NCBI GenBank assembly: GCA_951213105.1
Contig: OX578140.1
Location: 123,683,649 to 123,747,648, forward strand
DNA length: 64,000 bases
Direction of reading: 5' to 3'
DNA from: Amaurobius ferox
Taxonomy: Eukaryota > Arthropoda > Arachnida > Araneae > Amaurobiidae
Below the pieces are notes generated by a model. It saw nothing but the letters and a program-made list of their open reading frames with translations, was not told the origin of the DNA and ran no database searches. This document shows, piece by piece, positions 23,985-35,680 of this stretch. Both the position numbers and the translations under genes were made by a program. How positions within the stretch are numbered: position 1 is the stretch's first letter; each line of letters opens with the position of its first letter.

Positions 23985-26449
23985 ACTACTATGTGTGCGT
24001 GCGTGCGGTTGTGTGTGTGTGTGAGTCTGGGGAGACGATATTTCACGAACGAATGGAGCATTTCAAACGAAGTTCGGTATACAAATTATAGTAAGTGAAT
24101 ACTCGATTCCTATTCTTCCTAAACCAATCGAATGATCGGAAGATCACATTTTCGGATGATATTTTGAGAAAATTCATCAAAAAATCAAAACCTTCAATAA
24201 AGTTACGTAAGTAATCATCCCTTATGAAATTTTTCATTAGAAAACGATTGAGATAAATTTTGGAACGCTGGCACGAACCGTTCTTGAGTTATGCAAATGT
24301 TTCAGATAAATTTATCAAAATATCACATAAAATTAAAAAAAAGTACTAACTGTTATGATATATGTTTTCATACGTAATATTATCGGATCAATTAGTTAAC
24401 ATTATTTCCGTGGATCTAGTTTGTTCTATTCAAGAGAGAAGATATTTTGAGTATTAATGTTGTATCGACTTGGCGACTGTTTTTACTTTCCTTATATACA
24501 TATAAAGAAAGTACTGGGACGGGGTCAAAAATCCGAATTCGAGTTTTCGATGGGAGAGCACTTTGCAAGCATTCCTGAACACGAATCAAACATTTTTGAG
24601 GTGATGTGTGTTGTTGTTGTTGTTGAGACCTAGACCGTTCGAGCTACCAGAAAGGTGTAAGGTAACTGTTTGGACGGATGGAAAGTGACACCCAATTTAG
24701 ATCGGAAAACAGTGGGGAAGGCATCCACAGGGACCGTACCCTCCTTCGCCTACCACCAACCTCTTGGAAGGTGATGTGTGTGTGTATGTGTGTCAGTGAG
24801 TCTGTAGAGACGATATTTCAAGAATGAATGGAGCGATTCGAACGAGATTTGGTACAAAAATTACAATTCGTGAATACTGGAAGCCTATTGTTTTTAACGC
24901 AGTTAAATGTTCAGAGCGCCTCTAAATTTTCGAATGAAATTTTGAAAAAAGCAACAAAAAATCAAAACGTTTAGATCATTTCTTATGTAATTTTTCATTA
25001 GAAAACGATTGATATACACTTTAGAATGTTAGCATGAACCGTTCTTGATATATTACTCAATTTCCAAATAAATTTATCAAAAAATCATATAAAATTATAA
25101 AGATGTATTAATTATTGTGAAACATGTTCACTTTTTATATGTAATATTATGCGATAAATTTGTTAACATCATTCTCGCGGATCTAACCCGTTCCATTTAC
25201 GAAAAAAATTACTTTGGATAATAGTTTTGTATTTGAACTCCAATAGTAATTTATATTCTATAAGAATAACCTATTTCTTCCTTCATAACGCTTTGCGAAA
25301 TATTGGTGACGAATTTAGAGGAATCTCACCAACTTAGCGCCTCTTTTTTAATGTCACCAAATTGATAAAAATAACCCCAAATCAAGGGAAATGACGACTA
25401 ATTGATGAACATTCAATATCTGGGAAAGAATATAAGAATCCCTCCGTCCATCCATAACGCTTGGCAAAACAATTGGTGAAGAATTGGCAGTATGTTGCCA
25501 ATTTGATGACTTTTCTTATGTTGCCAATTTGATGAAAATATTGCCAAATGGGAGGTAATGTTTATCAAATCTTGAATTGGTGATATTTCGATCCAGATTG
25601 ACGAAAATATCGTCAAAATTTCTGTAATAACGCTTAGTTAATGAAAATGGCGCCAAATTAATCAATTAATTATTAAAGTATTTTAATATGGACTGTATTG
25701 CTTATTGAGAATGCTATCAATATTGATACTTGTTAATTTAGAGTTGCGTGAAACATAAGTTACTTGGGTACGAAATAGTTTTACATGTTGTCATCTGGAA
25801 AATTGCCAAATGTACAACTCAATGTCATAAAACACAGTACTGCGTGGAACTTATACATCATTTTTTCACTGTAAAAGAAATGTATTCATTGCATTATATA
25901 AGGAAAGTCATGCGCTGACCATATCAGATTTTTTGAATGTTGCCAAATTGATAAAAATATTTTAGTGGGAGGTAATGTTTTGCAAATTTTGGATTCAGTG
26001 ATACAAGGGGTATACCGTCTAGTATATAAGAAATGCTCTTCTCATCGTTTATTTCTAACTCTTGGCAATATATTTGTCGAACTTGACGATTAATCTAGTT
26101 AAATATCTCCATCTTGGCTATATTTTGCCTCAAATTGATGAAAACTGCATCAAAATTGCAAAACTGACTCCAAGTTAACGAAAATGATTCCAAATGGATG
26201 AATTAAGTATTAAAATATTTTAATATATGGACATATTACTTATTGAGTATTGTCAATTTAGAGTAACGGGAAATATAAGTTAATTGGGTACTTCGAAATA
26301 GTTTTGCAGGTTGCTATCTGCAAAAACACCAATTGTAAAATTCAACATTAAAAAACACTGTGCTATGGATTTTATATATCACTTGTACACTGTGAATGGA
26401 GTAAATTCATTGCATTATATAAAGAAAGCGATGTGCTGCCCACATCAGA
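23985..26449 (-). mobile_element. Tandem family B copies, reverse orientation
   Basis: Three head-to-tail segments. 23985-24483 lacks both ends. 24484-25928 has the hairpin end at 24484 and a TCTGATAT-type 5' end at 25928. 25929-26449 has the 5' end TCTGATGTGGGCAGCACATC on the minus strand but no hairpin. The TTGGC-rich internal block is repeated near 25272, 25449 and 26050. A SINE C insertion interrupts the middle copy. Confidence 0.7.
24611..24773 (-). mobile_element. SINE family C, 5'-truncated, inside a B copy
   Basis: TTGTTGTTGTTGAGACCTAG to CACCAACCTCTTGGA matches the tail two-thirds of SINE C. The target sequence AGGTGATGTGTGT occurs on both sides (about 24599-24611 and 24774-24786), giving a 13 bp duplication. 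Confidence 0.85.
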
Positions 26450-26987
26450 TTTTTTTGTAAGTAATGCTATTAATGTGTATGCTTCCTATAAGTGCAGATA
26501 ACTTTGCATACTGTGTAAGGGTGGTTTTATTGTGGTCTTTTTTTGTACTCTGTCATGTGGTATGAGATGGCTGTAATTTGATTTTAATTTTATATATGTA
26601 TCTTGTAGTAATGTGCTTTATTGATTTTATTGTATTTGGTATTTATTTTCTGAAGAATAAATGGATTTTAATCTGTTGCTTGTCACTATAAATACAGATT
26701 TGTAATAATAAAAATCGGCTGGGGCCCCTGTGCGATGAAGCCGGAATGGTTTTGTGTGAATAACATTTTGTAAAGCAAAACTCTAGTAAAGTTCAATAGA
26801 TCGTTTTAGATTCATTTGTTTCATTTACAAACTTTCAAAGCGCTACAAATTACTTGCAAACTGTTTATAGCTTAGCTAGCAATTTTAGTTTTCGCACTTA
26901 TTTCATTGGATACACCGATGATAGACTTCGCGTTTATATATCTAATTACACTCTGTTGCAAAAAATATATATGCACCCATAAAAAAA
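26450..26987. other. Non-coding, with an inverted match to 38690-38790
   Basis: GGAATGGTTTTGTGTGAATA and ACATTTTGTAAAG near 26737-26777 match the reverse complement of 38740-38780 with similar surroundings, so this is a low-copy interspersed repeat of about 100-150 bp. No gene. Confidence 0.45.
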
Positions 26988-27830
26988 TTGATATAATGGT
27001 CACGTGATCTCTTCATATAAAGGGTGTGATTATTATTTTAATTTTTATTTAAAAAATCTGATGTGGGCAACACATGACTTTCCTTATATAATGTAATTAA
27101 TTTACTACTTTTACAGTAAAAAAAAGTAGGTTTTTCTTGTAGTAGATACTAATATTCTTTCCAAGATATTAAATTTTCGACAATTAGTCGTCATTTTTAT
27201 CCATTTGGCGAGATTTTCGTTAATTTGGCAACATTTCAAAAAGTCGCCAAGTTGGCGACATTCCGCCAAATTCGTCGCCAAAATCTCGCCAAGCGTTATG
27301 CACTAAGAAATAAGTTATTCTTACAGCAGATAAATGACTATTGGCGTTCAAACACAAAAGTATTACTAAAAGTATATTTTTTCATGAATGAAATGAGCTA
27401 GTTACACGAGAATGATGTAACCTAATTTATCGCATGGTATTACATATGAAAAGTGAACATGTTTCTCAATAGGAATTTTTTTTTTATATGACTTTTTGAT
27501 AATTTTTTTTAAAAAATGAACAATATCTCGAGAACGGTTCATGTTAGCGTTCTAAAATTTATGTCAATCGTTTTCTAATGAAAAATTACATAAGAAATGT
27601 CTATTTACGTAACTTTATTAGCGGTTTTGATTTTTTGACGATTTTTTCAAAATTTCATTCGAAAATTTAGGGGGGTTCTTAAAATTCGATTGCATATAAA
27701 AGCAATAGGCTTCAAGTGTTTACGGATTGTGATTTTTGTACCAAGTTTGGTTCGAATCGGTCCATTCGTTCGTCAGTTATCGTCTCCACAGACTCACTGA
27801 CACACATACACACACACACACACACACATA

Positions 27831-27866
<36 letters not shown>

Positions 27867-28353
27867 TCACTTCAAAAATGTTTGATTCGTGATCAGGGAT
27901 GCTTGAAACGTGCTCTCCCGTCGAAAAGTCGAATTCGAATTTTCGACCCCGTCACAATACTTTCCTTATACATTATGTATATAAGGAAAGTAAAAACTAC
28001 TGAATATATTTTGCTGAAATTTTTTTTATATATTTTATGGGATAATTTGAATATTTTCTAGAACTTTCGAAGCAATTTGGAATTTTAAATTCGCTTAAAA
28101 AATGTTTGAAAAATTAGATCCCATAGGATTCAATGCAAATAATTATTTTAACCCGGGTTCAATCCAAAACTAATTGGGTGATATTATTCATTTATATTCC
28201 CATAGGTCCCACAGACTGTCTGAACAACATACTAAAATTTCATTTTGATAAAGTCATTTTTACGGCAGTTATTGTGCTAACGGACAGAGAGACAGACAGA
28301 CAGACAGAATGAACAAAGCCATAAACACTTTTCAACTGTGTTGTAAAGTGTTA
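26988..28353 (+). mobile_element. Family A element split by a B insertion
   Basis: 26988-27056 (CACGTGATCTCTTCATATAA onward) and 27993-28353 are one A copy, continuous with 4179-5144 when the B element between them is removed. It ends with GACA repeats near 28282-28308 and the hairpin at 28325-28353. Confidence 0.85.
27057..27992 (+). mobile_element. Family B element, full length, nested in A
   Basis: The 936 bp copy runs from TCTGATGTGGGCAACACATG, through the 5' subterminal ACTTTCCTTATATAATG, the TTGGCGA-rich block, GAACGGTTCATGTTAGCG and a CA microsatellite at 27803-27861, to the hairpin ending GTATATAAGGAAAGTA. The A-run of family A lies on both sides. It is one of the best copies for defining the family. 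Confidence 0.88.
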
Positions 28354-28520
28354 AAAAACAGTTTATTTCAGCGTCCTCCCCCCCAAAGCTTTTTCTACAA
28401 TTGTACCAAATTTCATATTTTGATATGCAATAGTTTTTGCGGTACGAAGCAAAGAATCTGGAGAAACGAGAGATTTGTCAAACAGCTGCGGCGGCATCAG
28501 CTACTTTAATTTTTAATATA

Positions 28521-28830
28521 GAGATATTTAAAAATCTATCAAACTTTTGGATTTTTCGAATCTAGAGGACACATCTTCGGTTCGATTCTTACGTTTACAA
28601 AAGAACTGCGAGAATCTCGGCCGAGTAGGAGATTCGTTATAGTTTTCACATCCATTGGCGATTAACATGAGAAAAGGGGTATTTTACAATATTTAAAAAT
28701 CTATCGAAATTTTTGGATTTTTCGAATGTAGAGGACACACTTTTGGCTCGATACACATGTTTTGAAACAAACTATGGCCTTCTAGGCCGAGTAGGGGCTT
28801 CGGAATAGAACAGCGTTCATATACATACAT
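28521..28830 (+). repeat. Two-copy tandem duplication, period about 168 bp
   Basis: GATATTTAAAAATCTATC with GGATTTTTCGAATCTAGAGG recurs about 168 bases later with substitutions, and each unit contains GGCCGAGTAGG. Function unknown. Confidence 0.65.
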
Positions 28831-28921
28831 ACTCGATCATGTTTTAATAGTATTTAACATATGCCAATCTAAAAATTCGTTACTTACATCAAAAGATTTT
28901 TGACAGGAACAACAAAAAAAA

Positions 28922-29686
28922 TCTGATGTGGGCAGCACATGACTTTCCCTACAGACTTATATCCACATTATCTTTATTTTAATTAAATTTATTTCACTTT
29001 TAATCCAATTTTCTTTCTTATTTGATAACTGGACTTATTTTCAAAGGTGGCGTAGAAAAAAAAACGAAAAAACTAAAATACTTCGAGAACGGCTAGTCCT
29101 AGTGTAATGGGGTTGATCTTATTGTTTTCTTCGTTAAAAATTACGTATTAAACAAGCATTTAATGGATATATTTGAGCATACGTAGTTCCTTAGTTTAGA
29201 TTTTGTCGATTTTTGCGGGTCATTTTGCAAAAAAAGGCAGGTTATTTTTTGCCGAATCGTACCAAAATCTAATCAGCACCAGGGTGACACACAAGTGACT
29301 CTACCGAATTTTGTGAAATTCGGTCCATTAGTTTTTCAGTTAGAGTGGATACGAACTTTTGCGGGCTATTTCGCAAAAAAAAGGCGATTTTTTTTATCCC
29401 GAATCGTACCCAAAACTAATCAGCACCAAAGTGACCCACAAGTGATTTACCTCCCAAATTTGGTGAAATTCGGTCCATTAGTTTTTTAATTAGAGTGGAT
29501 ACAAAATCTGCACAGACAGACACAGACAGACAGACACACAGACACACACACAGACGTCACGTTAAAAATGGTTTTTTCGTATTCTAGAGGTCTCGAAACG
29601 TGTAGATCCGTCGAAAACTCGAGTTGCGATTTTCGACATGATTCCAATACTTTCCCTATACATTACCATGTATTGCAGGGAAAGTA
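28922..29686 (+). mobile_element. Family E element, full length
   Basis: It begins TCTGATGTGGGCAGCACATG next to an A-run, then ACTTTCCCTACAG, the ATGGCGTAGAG-like block, ACTAAAATACTTCGAGAAC, and two copies of a module of about 140 bp (GCGGG-C-ATTTTGCAAAAAA to AGTTAGAGTGGATAC). A GACA/CACA microsatellite at 29511-29555 follows, then the hairpin end CTTTCCCTATACATT...TTGCAGGGAAAGTA. The 5' ACTTTCCCT motif repeats the hairpin arm. Confidence 0.8.
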
Positions 29687-30212
29687 AAAAAAAGTGTTAA
29701 GATATTTTGAATGAAAATACACTTAACCTAGAATCCGTTGGAACAATTTGATAAATACGTACAATTTCCTTAACATCCTTCGAGAATTGATTCCATGATC
29801 TCTTTGTATGTCAGAATGATAACACACCGAGAAACTTTTTCAATCACCCTTTTCGTTCATATTTTAAAGCATTTCCTTCTGTTCTTATTTATCCTAAAGC
29901 TAAAGAAAAAGAAAATCCTATATTTTTCTTTCGATTTTTGTGTTTCGTATATACGAAGTTATATTTTTTGTTGATTGAAGTCTGTGCAATACTATTTGCT
30001 TGACGAATTTCTTATTTCGGGAGATTAGATTGCTTCATAAAGAATGTTTTGGAAGAACTCCAGGACACCGACCTGCAAGTTTGAAATTGAAATATATCTT
30101 AAAACCAGAGAAATTTTTCTCATTGAGACTAACATATCATAACATATATGATGAAAAATCTGATGGGGGCAGCACAAGACATTTGCAGATCCACTTCGAC
30201 AATGAAAGCTTG
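29687..30212. other. Non-coding spacer
   Basis: No recognisable element. A fragment reading AAAATCTGATGGGGGCAGCACA near 30155 recalls the 5' end of the E family. Confidence 0.4.
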
Positions 30213-30905
30213 TAATTTCGTCTCAATAGCTCAACGGTAGAGCTTCGGCTGTCTCGTTCGAAGATCCAGTGTTCGATTATTGGTTGGGGCTGCAAGTTCA
30301 TTACAATGGTGTCCGAACAAAGCAACCCTTTAGGTTAGTGCAAAGATGTCGGAGACCTGAAAGTGACCCTAGTATGACTAGTCCGAACAAATCAACCCTT
30401 TAGGTTAGTGCAAAGATGTCGGAGACCTGAAAGTGACCCTAGTATGACTAGTCCGAACAAATCAACCCTTTAGGTTAGTGCAAAGATGTCGGAGACCTGA
30501 AAGTGACCCTAGTATGACTAGTCCGAACAAATCAACCCTTTAGGTTAGTGCAAAGATGTCGGAGACCTGAAAGTGACCCTAGTATGACTAGTCCGAACAA
30601 ATCTACCCTTTAGGTTAGTGCAAAGATGTCGGAGACCTGAAAGTGACCCTAGTATGACTAGTCCGAACAAATCAACCCTTTAGGTTAGTGCAAAGATGTC
30701 GGAGACCTGAAAGTGACCCTAGTATGACTAGTCCGAACAAATCAACCCTTTAGGTTAGTGCAAAGATGTCGGAGACCTGAAAGTGACCCTAGTATGACTA
30801 GTCCGAACAAATCAACCCTTTAGGTTAGTGCAAAGATGTCGGAGACCTGAAAGTGACCCTAGTATGACTAGTATGGATTTAGTGGGCTCTGAAATACTTA
30901 GTGTC
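30213..30905 (+). mobile_element. SINE family D with an expanded internal array
   Basis: The tRNA-like head (about 30217-30300) has TAGCTCAACGGTAGAGC and the B-box region GTGTTCGATTATTGG, then TTGGGGCTGC. The body begins at 30311 and is replaced by eight tandem 70 bp units before the normal continuation GTATGGATTTAGTGGGCTCT, which is also seen near 21528. A normal copy would have one unit. Confidence 0.75.
30311..30870 (+). repeat. Tandem array, 8 x 70 bp
   Basis: Units start GTCCGAACAAATCAACCC at 30311, 30381, 30451, 30521, 30591, 30661, 30731 and 30801; the total is exactly 560 bp. They are identical by eye except AGCAACCC in unit 1 and ATCTACCC in unit 5. Such identity implies recent expansion or homogenisation. 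Confidence 0.95.
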
Positions 30906-31248
30906 AATTTTAGAGAAAAAATTATGAACTTTCAGCGTCTTATCAATGTCTTGCTTCTTGCAAGAATTTGCCTAAAATTCGAATTCTAGCTTTCGACGGA
31001 ACAGCACGCTTCAAGCATCCCCATTCAGTATTGTTACGAAGTACCCTCTCAAATGGTGGGTGTGCTCTCAGGATACTAAAATGAGTCCGAATTTTTGGAT
31101 AACTAACGGTTTTATTTAAAAGCACCAATAAACGTAAACAGGAATAATATACAGCAAATTGCTCGTCAACTATTTTACAAAATCACTAAATAACTCTAAG
31201 ATACAATAAAGCAGAAATTAAATGTTCAATCAACTCACAAGTACTTAG

Positions 31249-31538
31249 CCGCCCAGGCGGTGAAGTGGATAGCGTCTTCGGCTGCTGTCTGATGAGGTCG
31301 GGTTCGAATCCCGAAGGCATGGATGTTTATTGAGGCAAGTCAGTCTTCCGCCTTCTGGGTCCTCGTCTAAATGTGATGCTGCACCCTTTTCGACCTTCGT
31401 TAGTGATGCTTGTTTGTAATAAACTTTGTTCTTTTGTCTTGTGTGTCTTTCATCGTTCTTTCCTGTGTCAGTGGTCCTGTATCGGCTGTATCGAAAACAA
31501 GAGGTCATTAGAAACAACAACAACATCAACAAATACTG
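31249..31538 (+). mobile_element. tRNA-derived SINE, third family, (CAA)n tail
   Basis: The head GCCGCCCAGGCGGTGAAGTG...GATAGCG is the A-box region and GGGTTCGAATCCC the B-box region. The body runs about 180 bases through GTCCTCGTCTAAATGTGATG and TCCTGTGTCAGTGGTCC, and the tail is AACAACAACAACATCAACAA at 31515-31536. Reading frames in both directions here are SINE-encoded. Confidence 0.82.
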
Positions 31539-31540
31539 AA

Positions 31541-32064
31541 GATCATGTTTCAAGCATTTCTGAAATTCGAATAGTGCGTTTTTGAGGTGATGTCTGTGTG
31601 CGTGCATGTATTGTATGTCCTGTAAATATTTATATTCGGTCATTTATATATTATTTATATATTCGACCATTTAGTTTTTTGTATATAAGAAAATTTTTTC
31701 TCTTCTTCTGTCTGTAACGCTTGGTGATTAATTTAGCGAACTTGGTGATATTTTGCTCCATATTGGCAAAAATATCGTGAAATTGCAAAAAATGACTCCA
31801 AATTGATAAAGTAATTATTAAAATATTTTAATATGTGGAATGCAATGCTTACAGAGGATTCTATCAATATGGGGTATACTGTCACTTTAGAGTTGTGGGG
31901 AATATAAGTTAATTGGGTACTTTGGAGTAGTTGTTATCCGAAAAAGTGCCATATGTACAATCCATCGTTAAAAACATTGTGCCGTGGATTTTATACATAA
32001 TTCTTTTACTGTAAAAAAGTAAATTCACTGCATTATATAGGAAAATTCATGTTTTGCATATTAG
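31541..32064 (-). mobile_element. Family B fragment, reverse orientation
   Basis: It keeps GAGGTGATGTCTGTGTG, the decayed TTGGTGATTAATTTAGCG block and the A-rich 5' end; the hairpin terminus and much of the middle are missing. Confidence 0.55.
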
Positions 32065-32182
32065 ATATTTATATGATTTTAACGACTTTAGATTAAATAA
32101 ATATGCAACACCTTTCAATAGATTGGCACATGTTATCGTTCTGTAAATTATGTCATTGGGTTCTAAATAAAAATTTATAATA

Positions 32183-32400
32183 ATAAAAGAAGATGTCTGT
32201 TTGTCTATCTGCCTGTCTGTTTGTGTCTTCTGTAGCGAAAAAGTTTTAAGTGACGCCATGAAATTTGGTACAGGGTACGTCTGTTCGTGAGAGGCAACGC
32301 CTCGTGAATATTTTTAAAATTAAAATTCAGATTTTTAGTTATTTAATGTCAAAGCGTCATTTTGAGCAATTTTTGCACAAATTGGTTTCTTAGAAATCGA
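32183..32400 (+). repeat. Family F repeat copy
   Basis: ATAATAAAAGAAGATGTCTG, then GTCTGT repeats and GAAATTTGGTACAGGGTACG, and near 32335 TTAGTTATTTAATGTC. The same order occurs at 41081-41240 and, split, around 17488 and 18693. It is non-coding. Confidence 0.55.
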
Positions 32401-32569
32401 AAGCGATATTACAGAGTTTCCATTTTAATGTTCAAATTTCCTTGTTTTTATATTTTCTGCTTTTATTTCCCTTTCGTGCTACTAGGTGGCATTTTTATAT
32501 TGAGACTGTTTAGCGATTTCAGTTTGGGCGACACAGCTTTGCTATTATTTGGGCATTTAAGTTCAGTTG

Positions 32570-33335
32570 CAATGAGCTCCCCCTCTGAAAATGGAAAAAC
32601 TTACTGCACTTCCTACTTTTTTTTTTCAAAAAACAGCTGTTTAGCAAAATTTCTGTTAAATTTCAAGTTGTTTAAAACAACAGTTTGAGCGATTTTTTTA
32701 TATTATAAGAAAATACTTATACACACAACATTTATTTGTACTAGTAAATACATAGAAAACAAAAGTATATAAAATCTAGCGATATTGGATGAAACAATAA
32801 TCCCTCCCCCCTTGAAAATGAAAAAACTTATTACACTTTCTACCTTTCCTTTCAAAAAACAGTTTAGCAAAATTTTTGCTAAATTTCAGGTTATTTAAAA
32901 CAACAGTTTGAGCGATTTTTTTATATTATAAGAAAATACTTATTCACACAACATTTATTTGTACTAGTAAATACAAAGAAAAAAAGTATATAAAATCTAT
33001 CGATATTGGATGAAACAATAACACCCCTCCCCCCCTGGAAATGGAAAAACTTACTGCACTTCCCACCTTTTTTTTCAAAAACAGCTGTTTAGCAAAATTT
33101 TTGCTAAATTTCAGGTTATTTAAAACAACAGTTTGAGCGATTTTTTTATATTATAAGAAAATACTTATTCACACAACATTTATTTGTACTAGTAAATACA
33201 AAGAAAAAAGTATATAAAATCTAGCGATATTGGATGAAACAATAACCCCCCCCCCCCTTGAAAATGGAAAAACTTATTGCACTTCCTACTTTTTCTTTTC
33301 CAAAAAGAGCTGTTTAGCAAAATTTTTGCTAAGGA
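32570..33335 (+). repeat. Minisatellite, about 224 bp x 3.4
   Basis: Each unit has a C-rich stretch, GAAAATGGAAAAACTTA, AAACAGCTGTTTAGCAAAAT, AACAACAGTTTGAGCG and TTTGTACTAGTAAATAC. Anchors at 32587, 32814, 33037 and 33259 give periods of 227, 223 and 222. The C-run grows from about 5 to about 12 along the array. Confidence 0.88.
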
Positions 33336-33449
33336 CTGCTATCAAGGACTGATCACATCATAGTCTTTTCTCCGTCTGGTTTTCAAAAGAGACGAAAGAA
33401 AAGACGCCAGTGAGGGAATATTACACGCTCGCAACAGTACATTAATTGA

Positions 33450-33800
33450 TATTTATTTCTTTTCCGTGGTGTTATTATGTAACGGTGAAATTCTTGCGGG
33501 CACAAATCGAATTTCGAATGCTTTTAGAAAATCCATTCAACTATTTCAAACGCGTTTCAAAATAACGTATTAATGGAATGGAAAACAGAGGAGACACTTT
33601 CTACAAAAGACCGGCGCTTTATTGAATCAGCTGTACCTTATATAGCAATACGAAAGAAAATAAGTATAAGATACAAGTAAAAGTAAAATAGAGTACATTC
33701 GAATTTTCGGCTTGGCAATAGCCTTTGAATTCCATGCAGTCCCAATTCTAAAATTCAATATATGTTTTCGGATACAAAGCATTGGCATTGACAAGCTCAG
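33450..33800 (+). repeat. Family G repeat, copy 1
   Basis: GTGTTATTATGTAACGGTGA, CACAAATCGAATTTCGAATG and GGCAATAGCCTTTGAATTCC are matched, in the same order and orientation, at 56850-57170. Both copies lie directly before a family E terminus. Confidence 0.65.
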
Positions 33801-33843
33801 CATGTTCGTGCGCAGTAAATTGTGACAGAAGCTACTAAAAAAA

Positions 33844-34839
33844 TCTGATGTGGGCAGCACATGACCTTCCCTGCAGACTTATATTCACGTTCTCTTTATT
33901 TTAATTAAATTTAATTCACTTTTAATTCCATTTTCGTTCTCATTTGATAACTGGACTTATTTTCAAAGATGGCATAGAGAAAATACGAAAAAACTAAAAT
34001 ATCTCGAGAACGGCTAGTCCTAGTGTAATGGGGTTGGTCTTATTCTTTTTTTCGTTAAAAATTATGTATTAAACGAGCATTTAATGGATATATTTCAGCA
34101 TACGTAGTTCTTTATTTTAAATTTTGGCGATTTTTGCGGGCCATTTTGCAAAAAAAGGCAGGTTATTTTTTTCCGAATCGTACCAAAATCTAATCAGCAC
34201 CAGCGTGACCCACAAGCGACTTATCTACCAAATTTTGTGAAATTCGGTCCATTAGATTTTTGGCTAGAGTGGATACAAGCCTTTGAGGGTCATTTAGCAA
34301 AAAAAGGCGGGTTTTTTAATCCCGAATCGTACCCAAAACTATTCAGCACCAGATCTGCCCACAGGTGATATACCTACCAAATTTTATGAAATTCGGTCAC
34401 AAACAGACAGACAGACACACAGACACACAGACAGACACTCAGACAGACACACAGACAGACAGACACACAGACACACACACTAAAAATAGTTTTTTCGTAT
34501 TCTAGAGGTCTCAAAGCGTGTAGATCCGTCAAAAACTCGAGTTGCGATTTTCGACATGATTCCATTACTTTCCCTACTTACCTACCAAATTTTATGAAAT
34601 TCGGTGCATTAGTTTTTTAGTTAGAGTGGATACAAAATCTGCACAGACAGACACACAGACAGACACACAGACACACAGACATACTGACACACAGACACAC
34701 ACACAGACGTCACGCTAAAAATGCTGTTTTCGTATTCTAGAGGTCTTGAAGCGTGTAGATCCGTCGAAAACTCGAGTTGCGATTTTCGACATGATTCCAA
34801 TACTTTCCCTATACATTACCATGTATTGCAGGGAAAGTA
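33844..34839 (+). mobile_element. Family E element, with partial internal duplication
   Basis: It runs from TCTGATGTGGGCAGCACATG to the hairpin ending TTGCAGGGAAAGTA. The microsatellite plus GTCTCAAAGCGTGTAGATCC region occurs twice (about 34398-34570 and 34640-34790), because the 3' segment is duplicated. Confidence 0.8.
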
Positions 34840-34942
34840 AAAGTATAATTGAAGTCTTAAAATAGAGGTGTTTTGATTTTTAAAATTTTTAATTTTGATT
34901 TTTAATATTTTTTATTATAAACGTTCGATTGGGTGCACTTCA

Positions 34943-35680
34943 CTGCTTTCCATACATACATAGCATAATGTATAGGAAAAGTATTGTGTCTGGGTCGAAA
35001 ATTCAAATTTTTGTTTTCAACGTAAGAGTATGTTTCAAGAATCTCTGAACACGAATCGAACGTTTATCGAGGTGACGTGTGTTCGTGAGTTTGTAGAAGA
35101 GTCATCTCACGTACGAATGAAGTAATTCGAAAAAATTGGATAAGATTATTGCAATCAATGAATACTGGAACCCCATTGATTTTAAACGCGATCGAATGTT
35201 CGTTAGAGTTCCTCCCCTCCCCCCTAATGTTTGCATGAAATTTAAAAAAATAAAATCATTAAAAAAATCAGCACATTTAAAAATGTTAAATAAATAAACA
35301 TTCAAGTAATTTTTCATTAGAAAATAATGGAACTAACTTTAGGCGTACTTGTAGCGTACAGCATGTTTTACGATAAATTTAACGAAAAAGTTACATAAAC
35401 TTAAAATAAATAGAAAACATTATTAAATAGCTTGACCTTAGTGATAAAATTGACGAATTATCGTCAATTTGGTAACTTTCTAAAATGAATGTCGAATTGT
35501 CGGAAATGTAGCCAAATTTTAAAAAATGACGCCAATATTGATAAAATTTCAGCATTTTCGGATGATTAAAATCGTTTAATATATTGGACTCTATTGATAG
35601 CGTATTCTAGCAATATTTCTAATTGTGAAGTTATAATTGTAAGAAATATAAGTTAGTTTGGTACTTCGAATTCATTTTTA
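34943..35680 (-). mobile_element. Family B copy, reverse orientation, diverged
   Basis: The decayed hairpin end CCATACATACATAGCATAAT is followed by GGGTCGAAAATTCAAATTT, GAGGTGACGTGTGTTCGTGA and the ATTTTTCATTAGAAAAT block. It abuts a forward B copy, giving a head-to-head style pair. Confidence 0.55.

Noticed and set aside
30311..30870. CRISPR array
   Set aside because: The units are contiguous 70 bp tandem repeats without unique spacers, in a eukaryotic SINE.
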